56,954 nt of DNA from Mesorhizobium tianshanense (GTDB lineage Bacteria; Pseudomonadota; Alphaproteobacteria; Rhizobiales; Rhizobiaceae), in the NCBI RefSeq assembly GCF_007830515.1, contig NZ_VLKT01000049.1, forward strand, positions 1-56,954, given 5' to 3'. Shown here one piece after another: positions 1-7,977 of the stretch; within the stretch, counting starts at the first letter, position 1; every line of letters starts with the position of its first letter. Below the pieces are notes generated by a model. That model saw nothing but the letters and a program-made list of their open reading frames with translations. It searched no databases and was not told the origin of the DNA. A program made the position numbers and the translations under genes.

Positions 1-181
1 GATCGCGGTGGTCGATGAAGCAAGCGGCCACCCGGTCGAAAAGGCCGATAGCCCCGTCGGCGTGGCGAAGCAGCAAGGCGCCGGCATCCGAGGTGATCGC
101 CCCACCGTCGAAACCGGCGACAACTTTGTGGGCGTCGAAGCCTTCAAATTCGAGCTGGTCAGAGATACAGTGTGTTTGCAT
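1..181 (-). CDS. IS1380 family transposase, N-terminal fragment (runs off window)
   Basis: Reading the minus strand from an ATG at 179-181 gives about 60 residues starting MQTHCISDQLEFEGF, followed by FDGGAITSDAGALLLRHAD and ending ACFIDHRD at the window edge. The FDGG-x-ITSDAG-x-LLLR block is the conserved N-terminal signature of IS1380 transposases, DDE enzymes that catalyse cut-and-paste movement. Only this N-terminal part is visible, so it cannot be told whether the gene is intact. Two overlapping plus-strand open frames in the same place are shadows of this one. Confidence 0.8.
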   Translation of the reverse strand, partial: MQTHCISDQLEFEGFDAHKVVAGFDGGAITSDAGALLLRHADGAIGLFDRVAACFIDHRD

Positions 182-243
182 CGGACCCCGTCCTTGGATC
201 TGATAACTCTTTGTTGCAAAAGCAGTTTCTCAGATTCTCGGGG
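1..243 (-). mobile_element. IS1380-family insertion sequence, partial (5' end of element)
   Basis: The left part of the window is the transposase-proximal end of an IS1380-type element that continues beyond base 1. Outside the transposase start, bases about 211-243 read on the minus strand as an end that begins CCCCGAGAATCTGAGAAAC and continues into an A/C-rich stretch, the style of terminal inverted repeat found in this family. The outer boundary is placed at about 243 from that motif; the other end and the 4-bp target duplication usual for the family cannot be checked because the partner end lies outside the window. The element sits about 140 bp downstream of the phoX stop codon and does not interrupt it. 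Confidence 0.75.
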
Positions 244-320
244 CCGATGCACCCCCTCACTTTGAGATATTCAGGCTAAATGATCAGGCGCATTAAGGTG
301 GATGCGCCCGCGCAAGGGGA

Positions 321-354
321 AAGGAGGGATTTCGTATTGCCGAAATCCTTCCTT
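321..354 (-). terminator. Stem-loop downstream of phoX
   Basis: Inverted repeat with 14-nt arms (321-334 and 341-354, one G:T-type mismatch) and a 6-nt loop. It lies about 30 bp past the phoX stop and is followed on the minus strand by a short TTTCCCC stretch. It could be a weak rho-independent terminator; the poor T-run lowers confidence. Confidence 0.45.
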
Positions 355-382
355 GAGGTGCAAGCAAAAGCCGCGCCGCGCG

Positions 383-2374
383 TCAGACCGCGATCTTGCC
401 ACCGCCCTGTTTGGTGATGGCGACGACCGATGGCCGCACCGGCATGTCGGGCTTGAAGTCGGGCCAGCGGGTCGACAGGTCCTCATAGTAAGAGGGGCGG
501 CCGAACGGCTCCCAGTCTTCGCCGCCATCGGCCGGATGCTGGACCGCGACGAAAGCGGTCTGGTCGTCCGTCGTGAATATCGGGCCACACAGTTCAGCAC
601 CGATCGGCACGCGGAAGAACAGCTTTGATGTCGCCCGCGCCTCGCCCTCGGTGTCGACCGCCCACAGGCCGTCGGTGCGGTCGGTCGCCTTCGGACCCTG
701 GCCGTCGGTCGACACCCAGAGCCGGCCTGCCGCATCGACGGCGCAATTGTCCGGCATGCCGAACCAGCCATTGGCGGTGGTCGCGGTCGAGAAGGAGGCG
801 CCGACTTCGGCCACCGAGGGATCGCCGCATTTCAACAGGATTTCCCACTTGCCCTTCGTGGCAGTGAAATCGCCACCGTCCTCGGCGATCTCGATGATGT
901 GGCCGAAGGCGTTTTCGGCGCGCGGATTGGCGGCGTCGATCTGGTCCGCCTTGCGCTTGGTATTGTTGGTCAGCATGACATAGACCTTGCCGGTCGTCGG
1001 GTTGGGCTGGATGTCCTCGGGGCGGTCCATCTTGGTGGCGCCGAGACGGTCGGCGGCAAGCCTTGTCCCGATCAGCACGTCGGCCTGGCTGGCAAAGCCG
1101 TTTTCGGCGGTCAACGGACCCTGACCGTGAACCAGTGGCAGCCATTCAAGCGTACCGTCCTCGGCGAAATTGGCGACGTAGAGCGTGCCGTCGTCGAGAA
1201 GATCCATATTGGCGGCGCGGTCCTCGGCGTTGAACTTGCCGGCCGTGACGAATTTGTAGACATAGTCGAAACGCTCGTCGTCACCTTGGTAGAGCACCAC
1301 ACGGCCATCCTTGGCGACGGCCGACTCGGCGCCTTCATGCTTGAGGCGGCCAAGCGCGGTGCGCTTTTTCGGGACGGAGTTGGGGTCGGTCGGATCAATC
1401 TCGACCATCCAGCCGAAACGGTTCGGCTCGTTCGGCTCCTTGGAGACGTCAAAGCGCTCGTAGAAATTCGCCCATTCATAGGCGCCGTCAGGAATGCCGT
1501 ATCGCTTGTAACTTGCCGCTTCCGGATGATCGGCTGGAAGCTCACCAGCGAAATAGCCGTGGAAGTTTTCCTCGCCCGACATGACCGTTCCCCAAGGCGT
1601 CATTCCACCAGCACAGTTGTTGACGGTACCCAGCACCTTCGTGCCGGTCGGATCGGCATTGGTCTTGAGTCGATTGTGGCCGGCAGCCGGGCCGGTCAAA
1701 ACCATCTCGGTCGCAGAGGTGATCCGGCGATTCTGCTTGCCGTCGCGCACGACCTGCCACTTGCCGTCAACCTTGCGGATTTCGACAACGGTCATGCCAT
1801 GCGCGGCCATCTCGACATCGACCTGTTCCTTGCTCAGCGGCGCCTGTTTTGCCTCGCCATCGACGATGGTGACGATGCCCGGGAACATCAGATGCGGGTT
1901 GGTGTATTCGTGGTTGACCACCAGCAGGCCATGCTCGGCCGAGCCCTCGAGCGGGATGTAGCCGACGTAGTCGTTGTTGTAGCCGAATTGTCTGGCCTGG
2001 GCCTGCGCCGACTGTTTTGTCGGATCGAATTCCGGCGAATCGGCAAACAGCGGATCCCCCCAGCGCAACAGCACGTCGGCGTCGTAACCGGCGGCGACAT
2101 GGTGCTTGTCATCGACGCCAGCCTCGACCTCGTCGAAAGTAAAAGCCGAGCCGCCGCCGGCGCGGGCCTCGTCGGCGAGGATCAGTGCGAGCGGGCTGAC
2201 GGTGACGGCGATGGCGGTCGCCGCGACCGATCCCTGCAGGAAACCACGGCGCGAGAAACGCGCGGCGATGATCTCGCCCATCGTCCGGTTGTCGGTGGGA
2301 TTGGCTCCTGGCCCGTCGTTTTCCTCAAGCAGGCTGGTGCGGAAATGGGCGTTTGGGGAACGATGTCCGGTCAT
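383..2374 (-). CDS. phoX: PhoX family (DUF839) alkaline phosphatase, Tat-exported
   Basis: 663-residue protein of the PhoX/DUF839 family, Ca/Fe-dependent periplasmic phosphatases that release phosphate from organic esters. The start is taken at the ATG at 2374 (MTGHRSPNAHF) because an AGAGG stretch precedes it; the frame is open for 34 codons more upstream without a better site. A twin-arginine motif SRRGFLQ sits at residues 41-47, followed by a hydrophobic stretch and an Ala-rich cleavage region near 70-74, so it is exported folded through Tat. The rather long n-region before the arginines is usual for this group. The body carries the blocks expected of the family (GGMTPWGTVMSGEEN, RPEDIQPNPTTGKVYV, MPDNCAVDAAGRLWVSTDG). 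A Pho box lies 68 bp upstream, consistent with induction by phosphate starvation. Monocistronic. Confidence 0.9.
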   Translation of the reverse strand: MTGHRSPNAHFRTSLLEENDGPGANPTDNRTMGEIIAARFSRRGFLQGSVAATAIAVTVSPLALILADEARAGGGSAFTFDEVEAGVDDKHHVAAGYDADVLLRWGDPLFADSPEFDPTKQSAQAQARQFGYNNDYVGYIPLEGSAEHGLLVVNHEYTNPHLMFPGIVTIVDGEAKQAPLSKEQVDVEMAAHGMTVVEIRKVDGKWQVVRDGKQNRRITSATEMVLTGPAAGHNRLKTNADPTGTKVLGTVNNCAGGMTPWGTVMSGEENFHGYFAGELPADHPEAASYKRYGIPDGAYEWANFYERFDVSKEPNEPNRFGWMVEIDPTDPNSVPKKRTALGRLKHEGAESAVAKDGRVVLYQGDDERFDYVYKFVTAGKFNAEDRAANMDLLDDGTLYVANFAEDGTLEWLPLVHGQGPLTAENGFASQADVLIGTRLAADRLGATKMDRPEDIQPNPTTGKVYVMLTNNTKRKADQIDAANPRAENAFGHIIEIAEDGGDFTATKGKWEILLKCGDPSVAEVGASFSTATTANGWFGMPDNCAVDAAGRLWVSTDGQGPKATDRTDGLWAVDTEGEARATSKLFFRVPIGAELCGPIFTTDDQTAFVAVQHPADGGEDWEPFGRPSYYEDLSTRWPDFKPDMPVRPSVVAITKQGGGKIAV

Positions 2375-2441
2375 GGTGCTTGCCTCTGGCTTCTTTGGGA
2401 TGGCTGGAGCGATTGCTTGACTGACCGCGTATCGCCGGCAG

Positions 2442-2459
2442 ATCACAGTTTGATGACGG
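2442..2459 (-). promoter_or_regulatory. Candidate Pho box upstream of phoX
   Basis: On the minus strand the sequence is CCGTCAT-CAAA-CTGTGAT: two 7-mers spaced by 4 nt, each matching the PhoB half-site CTGTCAT at six of seven positions. It lies 68 bp before the phoX start, a reasonable distance for a PhoB-activated promoter. Seen directly as a motif; binding is inferred. Confidence 0.6.
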
Positions 2460-2579
2460 TGCCGGCCAATTTCCACCCCCGTTTTCGTGTCCTTGATCAG
2501 CCCCGCTTGACCGCGACCGGCGCTTCGGAAACAAGATTTGCGGCAGGCGCGGCAAAGGCCGCATCAGGAGGGGTGAAAA

Positions 2580-2918
2580 GTGAGTTTCTGGGGACTGGTA
2601 CAGCTTGTCGTTTCGACCGTTATCTTCCTGCTCGCGGCGATGGCGGCGAAGCAATGGGGGCTGGCGCCCAGCCTCGGCAAGATCGTGCTGACGCTCGCGC
2701 TCTATTCGCTAGGCAATCTGGTCATGCTGAGGTTGATCCGCGAATTCGGTATGTCGGTGTCGTTCAGCCTGTCGGCGGTGATCCAGTTGGTGTCGGTGAA
2801 CGTGGTGGCACTGGCTTTCTTCGGCGAGCGCGTCAACGCCTTGCAGACGACCGGCATCGTCCTCGCCGTCGCGTCAGTGGCGCTGATCACGCTCGGTCCC
2901 TATCTGCAAAGACTGTGA
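2580..2918 (+). CDS. Small DMT/SMR-like four-helix membrane protein
   Basis: 112-residue very hydrophobic protein with four predicted membrane helices (about residues 5-22, 34-50, 58-80, 88-108), size and layout of small multidrug resistance or half-EamA proteins. The motif FFGERVNALQTTGIVLAVASVALI near the end resembles the last two helices of the drug/metabolite transporter superfamily. The GTG start at 2580 is chosen because AGGAGG lies at 2565-2570, nine bases upstream. It faces away from phoX and probably has its own promoter in the 205-bp gap. No substrate can be assigned; the conserved N-terminal glutamate of EmrE-type pumps is not evident in helix 1, so transport of drugs should not be assumed. 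Confidence 0.7.
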   Translation: MSFWGLVQLVVSTVIFLLAAMAAKQWGLAPSLGKIVLTLALYSLGNLVMLRLIREFGMSVSFSLSAVIQLVSVNVVALAFFGERVNALQTTGIVLAVASVALITLGPYLQRL

Positions 2919-2921
2919 TTG

Positions 2922-2962
2922 CGCATGATCCCAAGATCGAAATCGATTTTCTTGGGTCATGG
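2922..2962 (+). repeat. Palindromic intergenic repeat (rhizobial REP-like)
   Basis: Imperfect inverted repeat: left arm CATGATCCCAAGA (2924-2936), right arm TCTTGGGTCATG (2950-2961), one-base bulge. The same CATGATC...GATCATG theme recurs at 46120-46210 and a fragment related to this type (CCCGAAAATCGGAATC) lies near 29458. Starts three bases after the stop codon of the preceding gene. Confidence 0.65.
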
Positions 2963-3036
2963 CACAGGAATCAAAGCGCTACAGCGTCTTTTTGCAGGTC
3001 CAAAAGGACGCGCGGCGCTAGGGGACGATCGGCTCG

Positions 3037-3729
3037 ATGAAGAACCCGCTGCTCAACTGGATCGAATTCCCGGTGTTGCTGGCCGGGCTGGTCATTGCCG
3101 GCGGGTTGTGGGGGTTCGAGGAGCTGATGGAGGCGGCGCTAGCCACCACGCCGCACGCCTTCGATACCGAAATCCTGCTCGCCTTCCGCGAAGCCGGCCA
3201 GCCCGACAATCCAGTCGGCCCGGCGTGGCTGGAAGGGGCGATGCGCGACATCACCAGTCTCGGCAGCGTCAGCGTGCTCGGGCTGGTCACAGTGGCAGTA
3301 ACCATCTATCTGCTCCTGATCCGCAGGCAGGGAACAGCGCTTCTCATCTTCGTGGCGGTGGCGGGTGGTCAGGCTCTGTCGAGCCTGCTGAAAGCCGGTG
3401 TCGACCGGCCGCGCCCGGAACTCGTCTCGCATCTCGCCGACGTGGCGACGCTCTCCTTCCCGAGCGGCCATGCCATGCTGTCGGCGGTGACCTATCTCAC
3501 GCTGGGCAGCATGGCGGCGCGCTTCCTGCCTGGGCGGACGACGAAGATCTATGTGCTGGCACTTGCAGTGCTGACGACAGTGCTGGTCGGAATCAGCCGC
3601 ATCTATCTCGGCGTTCATTGGCCGTCCGACGTGCTGGCCGGATGGTGCGCTGGCTTCGCCTGGGCAATGCTGTGCTGGCTCGCCGCACGGACGCTACAGC
3701 GACGGCGCGGGCAGGGCGACGACGCCTGA
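3037..3729 (+). CDS. PAP2 superfamily membrane phosphatase
   Basis: 230-residue integral membrane protein with the three PAP2 signatures in order: KAGVDRPRP (about 117-125), PSGH (about 145-148) and SRIYLGVHWPSDVLAG (about 188-203). These supply the Lys/Arg phosphate clamp and the catalytic histidines of lipid phosphatases and undecaprenyl-pyrophosphate phosphatases. About six membrane helices can be traced, with the active-site loops expected on the periplasmic face. Likely dephosphorylates a lipid or prenyl pyrophosphate; a true uppP (BacA type) lies separately at 36464-37270, so this may be an auxiliary enzyme. Length is normal for the family. Confidence 0.88.
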   Translation: MKNPLLNWIEFPVLLAGLVIAGGLWGFEELMEAALATTPHAFDTEILLAFREAGQPDNPVGPAWLEGAMRDITSLGSVSVLGLVTVAVTIYLLLIRRQGTALLIFVAVAGGQALSSLLKAGVDRPRPELVSHLADVATLSFPSGHAMLSAVTYLTLGSMAARFLPGRTTKIYVLALAVLTTVLVGISRIYLGVHWPSDVLAGWCAGFAWAMLCWLAARTLQRRRGQGDDA

Positions 3730-3814
3730 ATCGACGGGAGAGCTTCGGCTCAGAACAACGATCCGTCCGCGATCTGATCGCCGGCCGTAGGGCAGGCTAG
3801 CGATCAGGCATTTC

Positions 3815-4672
3815 TCAGTCGAGCGTCAGCGCCGCCACCTCGCCCTCGCTCATCAACGGCACGAAGATCCTTTCGCCGTCGGTGCCGATGTCGGCGCTGC
3901 CCGGCTTGAAATGCGCAACCGCCTCGGGCGTGCCGCCGGCCTTGTAGCGATAGAGCGTGCCGGTCATGTAGGCGGTGGCGTAGATGCTGTCGCCGATGGC
4001 GATGACGCCGTCGAGGTCGGCAAATTTTTGCGCGCCGGGCAGCGGCGTGACCGCCTTCGTGGCGAGATCGACTGCGAGCAGGCCGCCCGGCTCGGCGGCG
4101 CTGAAGTCTGATTTGATGCCCTTGCCCCAGGACGCGACGATCAACCGGCCGCCATCGGCGAAGATGCCATTGGGCGAAGCAAGTGTCGCATCCCTGACGA
4201 ACAGCTCCGGCTTGTCGCCGTCGATGCAGTAGATCGCGTCGGCCAGCATGTCGGTGACATAGACTTTGCCGGAAGCGTCTGCGGTCACGTCGTTGAGGAA
4301 GGCGGCATTCGGTACGTCGATGGTCGAGACGAGCTTGCCGCTGGCGAGATCGACGACGCGGATTTTCGTGATGTCGGCGACGTAGAGCTTGCCGCCCGAG
4401 ATCGCCATGCCCTTGGGTGCGTCCATGCCGTCGGTCCAGTACCGGCTGGTGATCTTGCCGTCGAGCGACAGCACCGACAGATAGCCGTTGTCGTCGGCGT
4501 CGCCGGGATTGCCGACGATGTTGGAAACTATGATGCGTTTGTTGGCGGCGTCGAACAGCGCCGATTCCGGTTGCTCGAAGCCGGTGGCGCGCCAGATTTC
4601 CCCGGCATGGGCGGCAGGCATCGTTGCGATGCCGATGACGGCGAGAAGTGTCGAGCGAATAAGGGTTTTCAT
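3815..4672 (-). CDS. Periplasmic SMP-30/gluconolactonase-like beta-propeller protein
   Basis: 285 residues with a clear Sec signal peptide (MKTLIRSTLLAVIGIATMPAAHA, cleavage about residue 23). The mature part is a series of about 45-residue repeats with motifs such as YVTDMLADAIYCIDG and SPNGIFADGGRLIVASWG, typical of six-bladed SMP-30/NHL propellers; the NGI/A segment is shared with lactonases. AGGAGA lies nine bases before the ATG. It is divergent from the XRE regulator at 4786, with a palindrome between them, so that regulator may control it. Enzymatic activity is not certain: many exported members bind rather than hydrolyse. Confidence 0.75.
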   Translation of the reverse strand: MKTLIRSTLLAVIGIATMPAAHAGEIWRATGFEQPESALFDAANKRIIVSNIVGNPGDADDNGYLSVLSLDGKITSRYWTDGMDAPKGMAISGGKLYVADITKIRVVDLASGKLVSTIDVPNAAFLNDVTADASGKVYVTDMLADAIYCIDGDKPELFVRDATLASPNGIFADGGRLIVASWGKGIKSDFSAAEPGGLLAVDLATKAVTPLPGAQKFADLDGVIAIGDSIYATAYMTGTLYRYKAGGTPEAVAHFKPGSADIGTDGERIFVPLMSEGEVAALTLD

Positions 4673-4711
4673 GGCTGGTCTCCTGTGGTGACAGCGGAGA
4701 CCTAGGTTTTC

Positions 4712-4759
4712 CGATACTTTTCTGGAAGGCTGGTTGTATCTAGTATCGAACGTCGATAC
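4712..4759. promoter_or_regulatory. Candidate operator between SMP-30-like gene and XRE regulator
   Basis: A perfect inverted repeat GTATCG-N5-CGATAC at 4743-4759, plus a further CGATAC half-site at 4712-4717 and GTATC at 4736-4740. The sites lie in the 113-bp divergent intergenic region just before the regulator start, as expected for autoregulation and control of the exported propeller protein. Confidence 0.5.
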
Positions 4760-4785
4760 GAAATCGCGCAGAAGAGGTGCATCCG

Positions 4786-5592
4786 ATGAACAGTCTGATC
4801 TTCGAGGCGCTAAAGCGGACGCTGAAGGCGAAGGGCGTCACCTATCGCGCGCTCGCCGAGCGCATGGGCGTTTCCGAGCCGACCGTGAAGCGTATCTTTC
4901 ACGAACGCAACTGCAAACTCGATCGGCTGATGGAGATCTGCACCGCTGCCGGCGTCGAGTTGGAAAACGTGCTCGGCTCGATGAACAGGGGGCCCGGCCC
5001 CGTCAATCACATCGCGCCGGAGATCGAACGCAAGCTCGCCGGTCGGCCGGCGCTGCTCTTCATCTTCGTCATGCTTTCCGAAAAATTCACGCCCGAAGGT
5101 ATCATGCGCTCACAAGGGTTGAGCGAGGCTTCGATGTTCCTCTATCTGCGTGACCTGAAGGAGCTGGGCCTGGTCGCGCTCGGCCGTGGCCTGTCGGCCC
5201 GGCTACTGGTCGAGACGCCCATCCAGTGGAATTTCGAAGGGCCGCTCAGGCCGCTTTTCGAGATGACCAACAAGAATTTCGTCGGCTGGGCGATCACGCA
5301 TCTGGAGCGTGAGGCGACGTTCGTCAGCTTCTCCAGGCGGATGCGGCCAGAGACGGCGGAAATGGTGAGGCGCGAGGCGGAGGAACTGGCGGACCGCGCC
5401 AAGCTGCTTGCCCATCACGACCAGCACACGACGCCCGAAGACGGGCTGGTCGGTTACAAATGGACTTTTGCTTTTGGTGCAACGCCGTTCCCAGTGATCA
5501 TGCCGATCGGGCCGCATCCACGCGATGCCGGCGCGCAAGCGAATGACCGGTCCGCTGCCGCCGCGAAGGGACGACCCCCGCTGCTAGCATAG
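4786..5592 (+). CDS. XRE-family transcriptional regulator with long C-terminal domain
   Basis: 268 residues. Residues about 10-60 form a Cro/CI helix-turn-helix (VTYRALAERMGVSEPTVKRIF). The rest is not a cupin or peptidase: it contains a second winged-helix-like stretch (FTPEGIMRSQGLSEASMFLYLRDLKELGLV) and a helical C-terminal part. The ATG at 4786 is preferred over a GTG nine bases earlier, because GAAGAGG (4771-4777) would overlap the latter but is correctly spaced from the former. Position and palindromes suggest it regulates itself and the divergent exported beta-propeller gene. The last 25 residues are Ala/Arg-rich and look disordered. Confidence 0.75.
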   Translation: MNSLIFEALKRTLKAKGVTYRALAERMGVSEPTVKRIFHERNCKLDRLMEICTAAGVELENVLGSMNRGPGPVNHIAPEIERKLAGRPALLFIFVMLSEKFTPEGIMRSQGLSEASMFLYLRDLKELGLVALGRGLSARLLVETPIQWNFEGPLRPLFEMTNKNFVGWAITHLEREATFVSFSRRMRPETAEMVRREAEELADRAKLLAHHDQHTTPEDGLVGYKWTFAFGATPFPVIMPIGPHPRDAGAQANDRSAAAAKGRPPLLA

Positions 5593-5600
5593 ACGAGCTA

Positions 5601-6407
5601 CTATTCGATGACCTTGGTCTCCGCACCGGCAGCCTTGTCGCCCCAAATCATCTGCCGGTAGTCGAACCCGTATTCCAGCGTCGGCTTGACGATGCGGAAG
5701 TAGGGCGACAGGTCGAAATCGCGCGGCGTGTAGAGCGAGTGGTGGCGGATGTGCAGGATTTCCTTGCGCGAATAGTTCGACTGGGCCGAGGCGCGGCCGG
5801 GCGCCTGGGTGATCTCGGGCAGGATGGGATAGCGGATCTGGCCAAAGGCCTCGGCGATCAGCGAGGAACAGATGGCCCGTGTCGGATCGCCGGAGCCGAA
5901 AGCCAGCATGCGGCGGCGCCAGCGCACCGGTACCGGCGGCGTCGGCAAGAAATAACGCAGCATGTCGAAGATGTTCTTGAGGTCGTATCTGAGACCAAGC
6001 TTGCCGATCATGAAGGCAACGACCTTGTCGCGATCTTCCGGCGCCAGGCCGCTCGCCCGGCAGATGCGCGTGTTGTAGGTGCGGTAGCGCGACAGCGGCA
6101 CAGCGATGCAGCCCTCGCCAAGCGTGACCTCGATCAGGCGCCGTCGTTCCGATCCGTCCGCCGGTTCGGGCAAGGCATCGCCGACATAGAAGGCCGCATG
6201 CGACCAGGTCGACTGGGTCAGGTATTTGATCGCCGCCGAGATCTTCTGGTTGCCCTCGATGAGCAGGATGTCGCCGGGCTCAAGCGTTCGGCGCAGCGTT
6301 TCGGCATCGGACGGCGTGTAAGGCTCGTAGCCGGACGATTCCTCCTGCAGCCGGCCGGCAAGCCAGCGGCCAAGTCGGTCCAGAAGCGTGTCACCGGTCT
6401 CGATCAT
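5601..6407 (-). CDS. YiiX/YebB-like permuted NlpC/P60 cysteine hydrolase
   Basis: 268 residues. PGDILLIEGN (about 44-53), STWSHAAFYVG with His70, a conserved Glu93 and AICSSLIAEAF with Cys180 define the circularly permuted papain-like fold, in which the histidine precedes the cysteine. Members act on lipid or amide substrates. No signal peptide or lipobox is seen, so a cytoplasmic or membrane-peripheral location is likely. It ends eight bases after the convergent XRE gene and lies about 60 bp downstream of the CHAD gene on the same strand, so it could be the last gene of the CYTH-CHAD transcript. Substrate unknown. Confidence 0.75.
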   Translation of the reverse strand: MIETGDTLLDRLGRWLAGRLQEESSGYEPYTPSDAETLRRTLEPGDILLIEGNQKISAAIKYLTQSTWSHAAFYVGDALPEPADGSERRRLIEVTLGEGCIAVPLSRYRTYNTRICRASGLAPEDRDKVVAFMIGKLGLRYDLKNIFDMLRYFLPTPPVPVRWRRRMLAFGSGDPTRAICSSLIAEAFGQIRYPILPEITQAPGRASAQSNYSRKEILHIRHHSLYTPRDFDLSPYFRIVKPTLEYGFDYRQMIWGDKAAGAETKVIE

Positions 6408-6468
6408 GCCAGACGGCGATTACCACAGGCCGGCGGCCTAGACCATGATCTCGAGCCGGAGGACCGCG

Positions 6469-7416
6469 TCAGCCTGCGGCGCCGGGCGCGCTGGCGTCTT
6501 CGCGCGGCGCGGCGGCCAGATCGTCGCGTGCCTTGCGCGCAAGTTTCCTTGTCGAGCGCTTGGGGCTGTCACCGAACAGATCGGCGGCTGCGGCGAGACA
6601 GGTCTTTTTCAGGCTTTTCTCCGAACGCTTCAAAAGCTTGCCCAGGAGCCGCGTTTCTTGAGGAGAGCCGAGCGGCCGGTCGTCGGCATCGAGAAGTGCA
6701 CGCATGACGAACACATCATGCAGTTCGCCCAGCTTTTCGCCGAGTTCGTCAACCGCCTTGCGCCGGGCCTTGATCGGCGTCGGCCACAGCCTTCCGAGCA
6801 GCGACAGGTGCATGCCGTGGGTCTTTGCCGCCTTGCGCAGATCGTGGAAATCGTCGGCCTCGCCGCGGGAGCCGGCCTTGTCCAGCGCCTTTCTGGCGCG
6901 ACGCAGAGTGATGCGGGCGCCTTCGGCAAGCACATCAGCGGCTTGCTCGGGCTGGTCGGGCAAGGCCAGCATATCAATCCGGTTGATGCCCTCCTCGCAA
7001 GCGGCGATCGCGGCGTTTATCGCAGCGTCGAGGCCGACGCCGCCATGCAATTCGTGCTGGCGCGCGACGAGCGTCTCGCGCACGACATCGAGACCGCCGC
7101 CCGCGCTCTGTTCGGGAAAGCTTGCCGCCAGCCGGTCGATGGTTTCAACCAGCGCGGTCGCCTCGCGCGGACCGGCAAGCAGGGCCGCCACCTGCCGGTA
7201 ACACTGGTTTTCGGTCACGCAGAATGTTTCGTCTCCGGAACGGACCAGGCGCAGCAGGGCGCGGACGTTCTTCAGGCGCTTGCGGCATTTGTGCAGTCCC
7301 TGTTCTGGCCTGTCGCGCGCCGCGTCCAGATGGACGAGCGCCTTGCCGATCTCCTCGGCGAGGATGCGCCTGACTTCGCCGGTCAACGGCAGGCGCGGAT
7401 CGATGCGATAGCTCAT
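6469..7416 (-). CDS. CHAD domain protein (polyphosphate-binding)
   Basis: 315-residue all-helical protein carrying the two conserved histidine-containing helices of CHAD domains: LHKCRKRLKNVRALLRL (His42) and DFHDLRKAAKTHGMHL in the second half. The rest is rich in Arg and Lys, ending in a basic Ser/Arg/Ala tail. CHAD domains bind inorganic polyphosphate and localise proteins to polyphosphate granules. The start codon overlaps the stop of the upstream CYTH gene by four bases (7413-7416), so the two are translationally coupled. In many bacteria CYTH and CHAD are fused; here they are separate polypeptides. Confidence 0.88.
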   Translation of the reverse strand: MSYRIDPRLPLTGEVRRILAEEIGKALVHLDAARDRPEQGLHKCRKRLKNVRALLRLVRSGDETFCVTENQCYRQVAALLAGPREATALVETIDRLAASFPEQSAGGGLDVVRETLVARQHELHGGVGLDAAINAAIAACEEGINRIDMLALPDQPEQAADVLAEGARITLRRARKALDKAGSRGEADDFHDLRKAAKTHGMHLSLLGRLWPTPIKARRKAVDELGEKLGELHDVFVMRALLDADDRPLGSPQETRLLGKLLKRSEKSLKKTCLAAAADLFGDSPKRSTRKLARKARDDLAAAPREDASAPGAAG

Positions 7417-7886
7417 GCGGCGATCTCCGGAATCCCCCCGAGGGCCAGCGACGCGTTATAGAATCTCTGCTCGCCGGTGACTTCGCGGCCGAGCCAATCT
7501 GGCAGCATTTCGTCCGGCACGTCCTTAGGCGTCTCGAGCTCGGCGACCACCAGACCGCTAAGCATCCCGCCGAAGACGTCGACTTCATAGAGATAGCCGC
7601 GATGCCTAACATGGTGGCGTGTCTTCTCGATGACATGTCCGATCGCGAAAGCCAGCATCTCTTCCGCCTCCGCCAGAGGGATCGGATATTCGAATTCGTC
7701 GCGTTCGCGGGGTCCGCTGCCGAATTTGAGCGTCAGCTTGGCCAAGGCACCATCGCTGATGCGCACGCGCACCGAGCGGCCGGGTGCGGCGGCGAGATAG
7801 AACTGGCGAATGCGGATGTCCGCCTCGACCAGATCACGCCACTCACTGCCGGAGACCAGGAACTTGCGCTCGATTTCCTTGACCAT
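7413..7886 (-). CDS. CYTH domain (triphosphate tunnel metalloenzyme)
   Basis: 157 residues opening with the EIERKFLV signature (residues 4-11) and continuing with alternating charged strands (VRVRISDG, LTLKFGSG, RDEFEYPI) that line the eight-stranded tunnel of CYTH proteins. The family hydrolyses triphosphates such as inorganic triphosphate or thiamine triphosphate, with Mg held by the Glu/Asp residues. Cytoplasmic, near the usual single-domain length. First gene of a two- or three-gene unit with CHAD. Inorganic triphosphatase is the more likely activity given that partner; adenylate cyclase, seen in a minority of the family, cannot be excluded. Confidence 0.88.
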   Translation of the reverse strand: MVKEIERKFLVSGSEWRDLVEADIRIRQFYLAAAPGRSVRVRISDGALAKLTLKFGSGPRERDEFEYPIPLAEAEEMLAFAIGHVIEKTRHHVRHRGYLYEVDVFGGMLSGLVVAELETPKDVPDEMLPDWLGREVTGEQRFYNASLALGGIPEIAA

Positions 7887-7941
7887 GGCTTCGCACTAAA
7901 GCGCGTGCGGCTGGAGATGGCAAGGTGGAGATAGGCTAGGG

Positions 7942-7970
7942 TTGACTTTAATCATTCGATTGATTAAATG
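7942..7970 (+). promoter_or_regulatory. Promoter and TetR-type operator of the efflux operon
   Basis: A perfect inverted repeat TTTAATCA-N6-TGATTAAA spans 7947-7968. TTGACT at 7942-7947 fits a -35 and TAAATG at 7965-7970 a -10 with 17-bp spacing, so the operator fills the spacer. It ends ten bases before the regulator start codon, consistent with autorepression by the TetR protein. Confidence 0.7.
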
Positions 7971-7977
7971 ACTCGCC

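Noticed and set aside
899..3040. 713-codon open frame on the plus strand
   Set aside because: Antisense to phoX and then out of frame with the small membrane protein; no motifs and no ribosome site.
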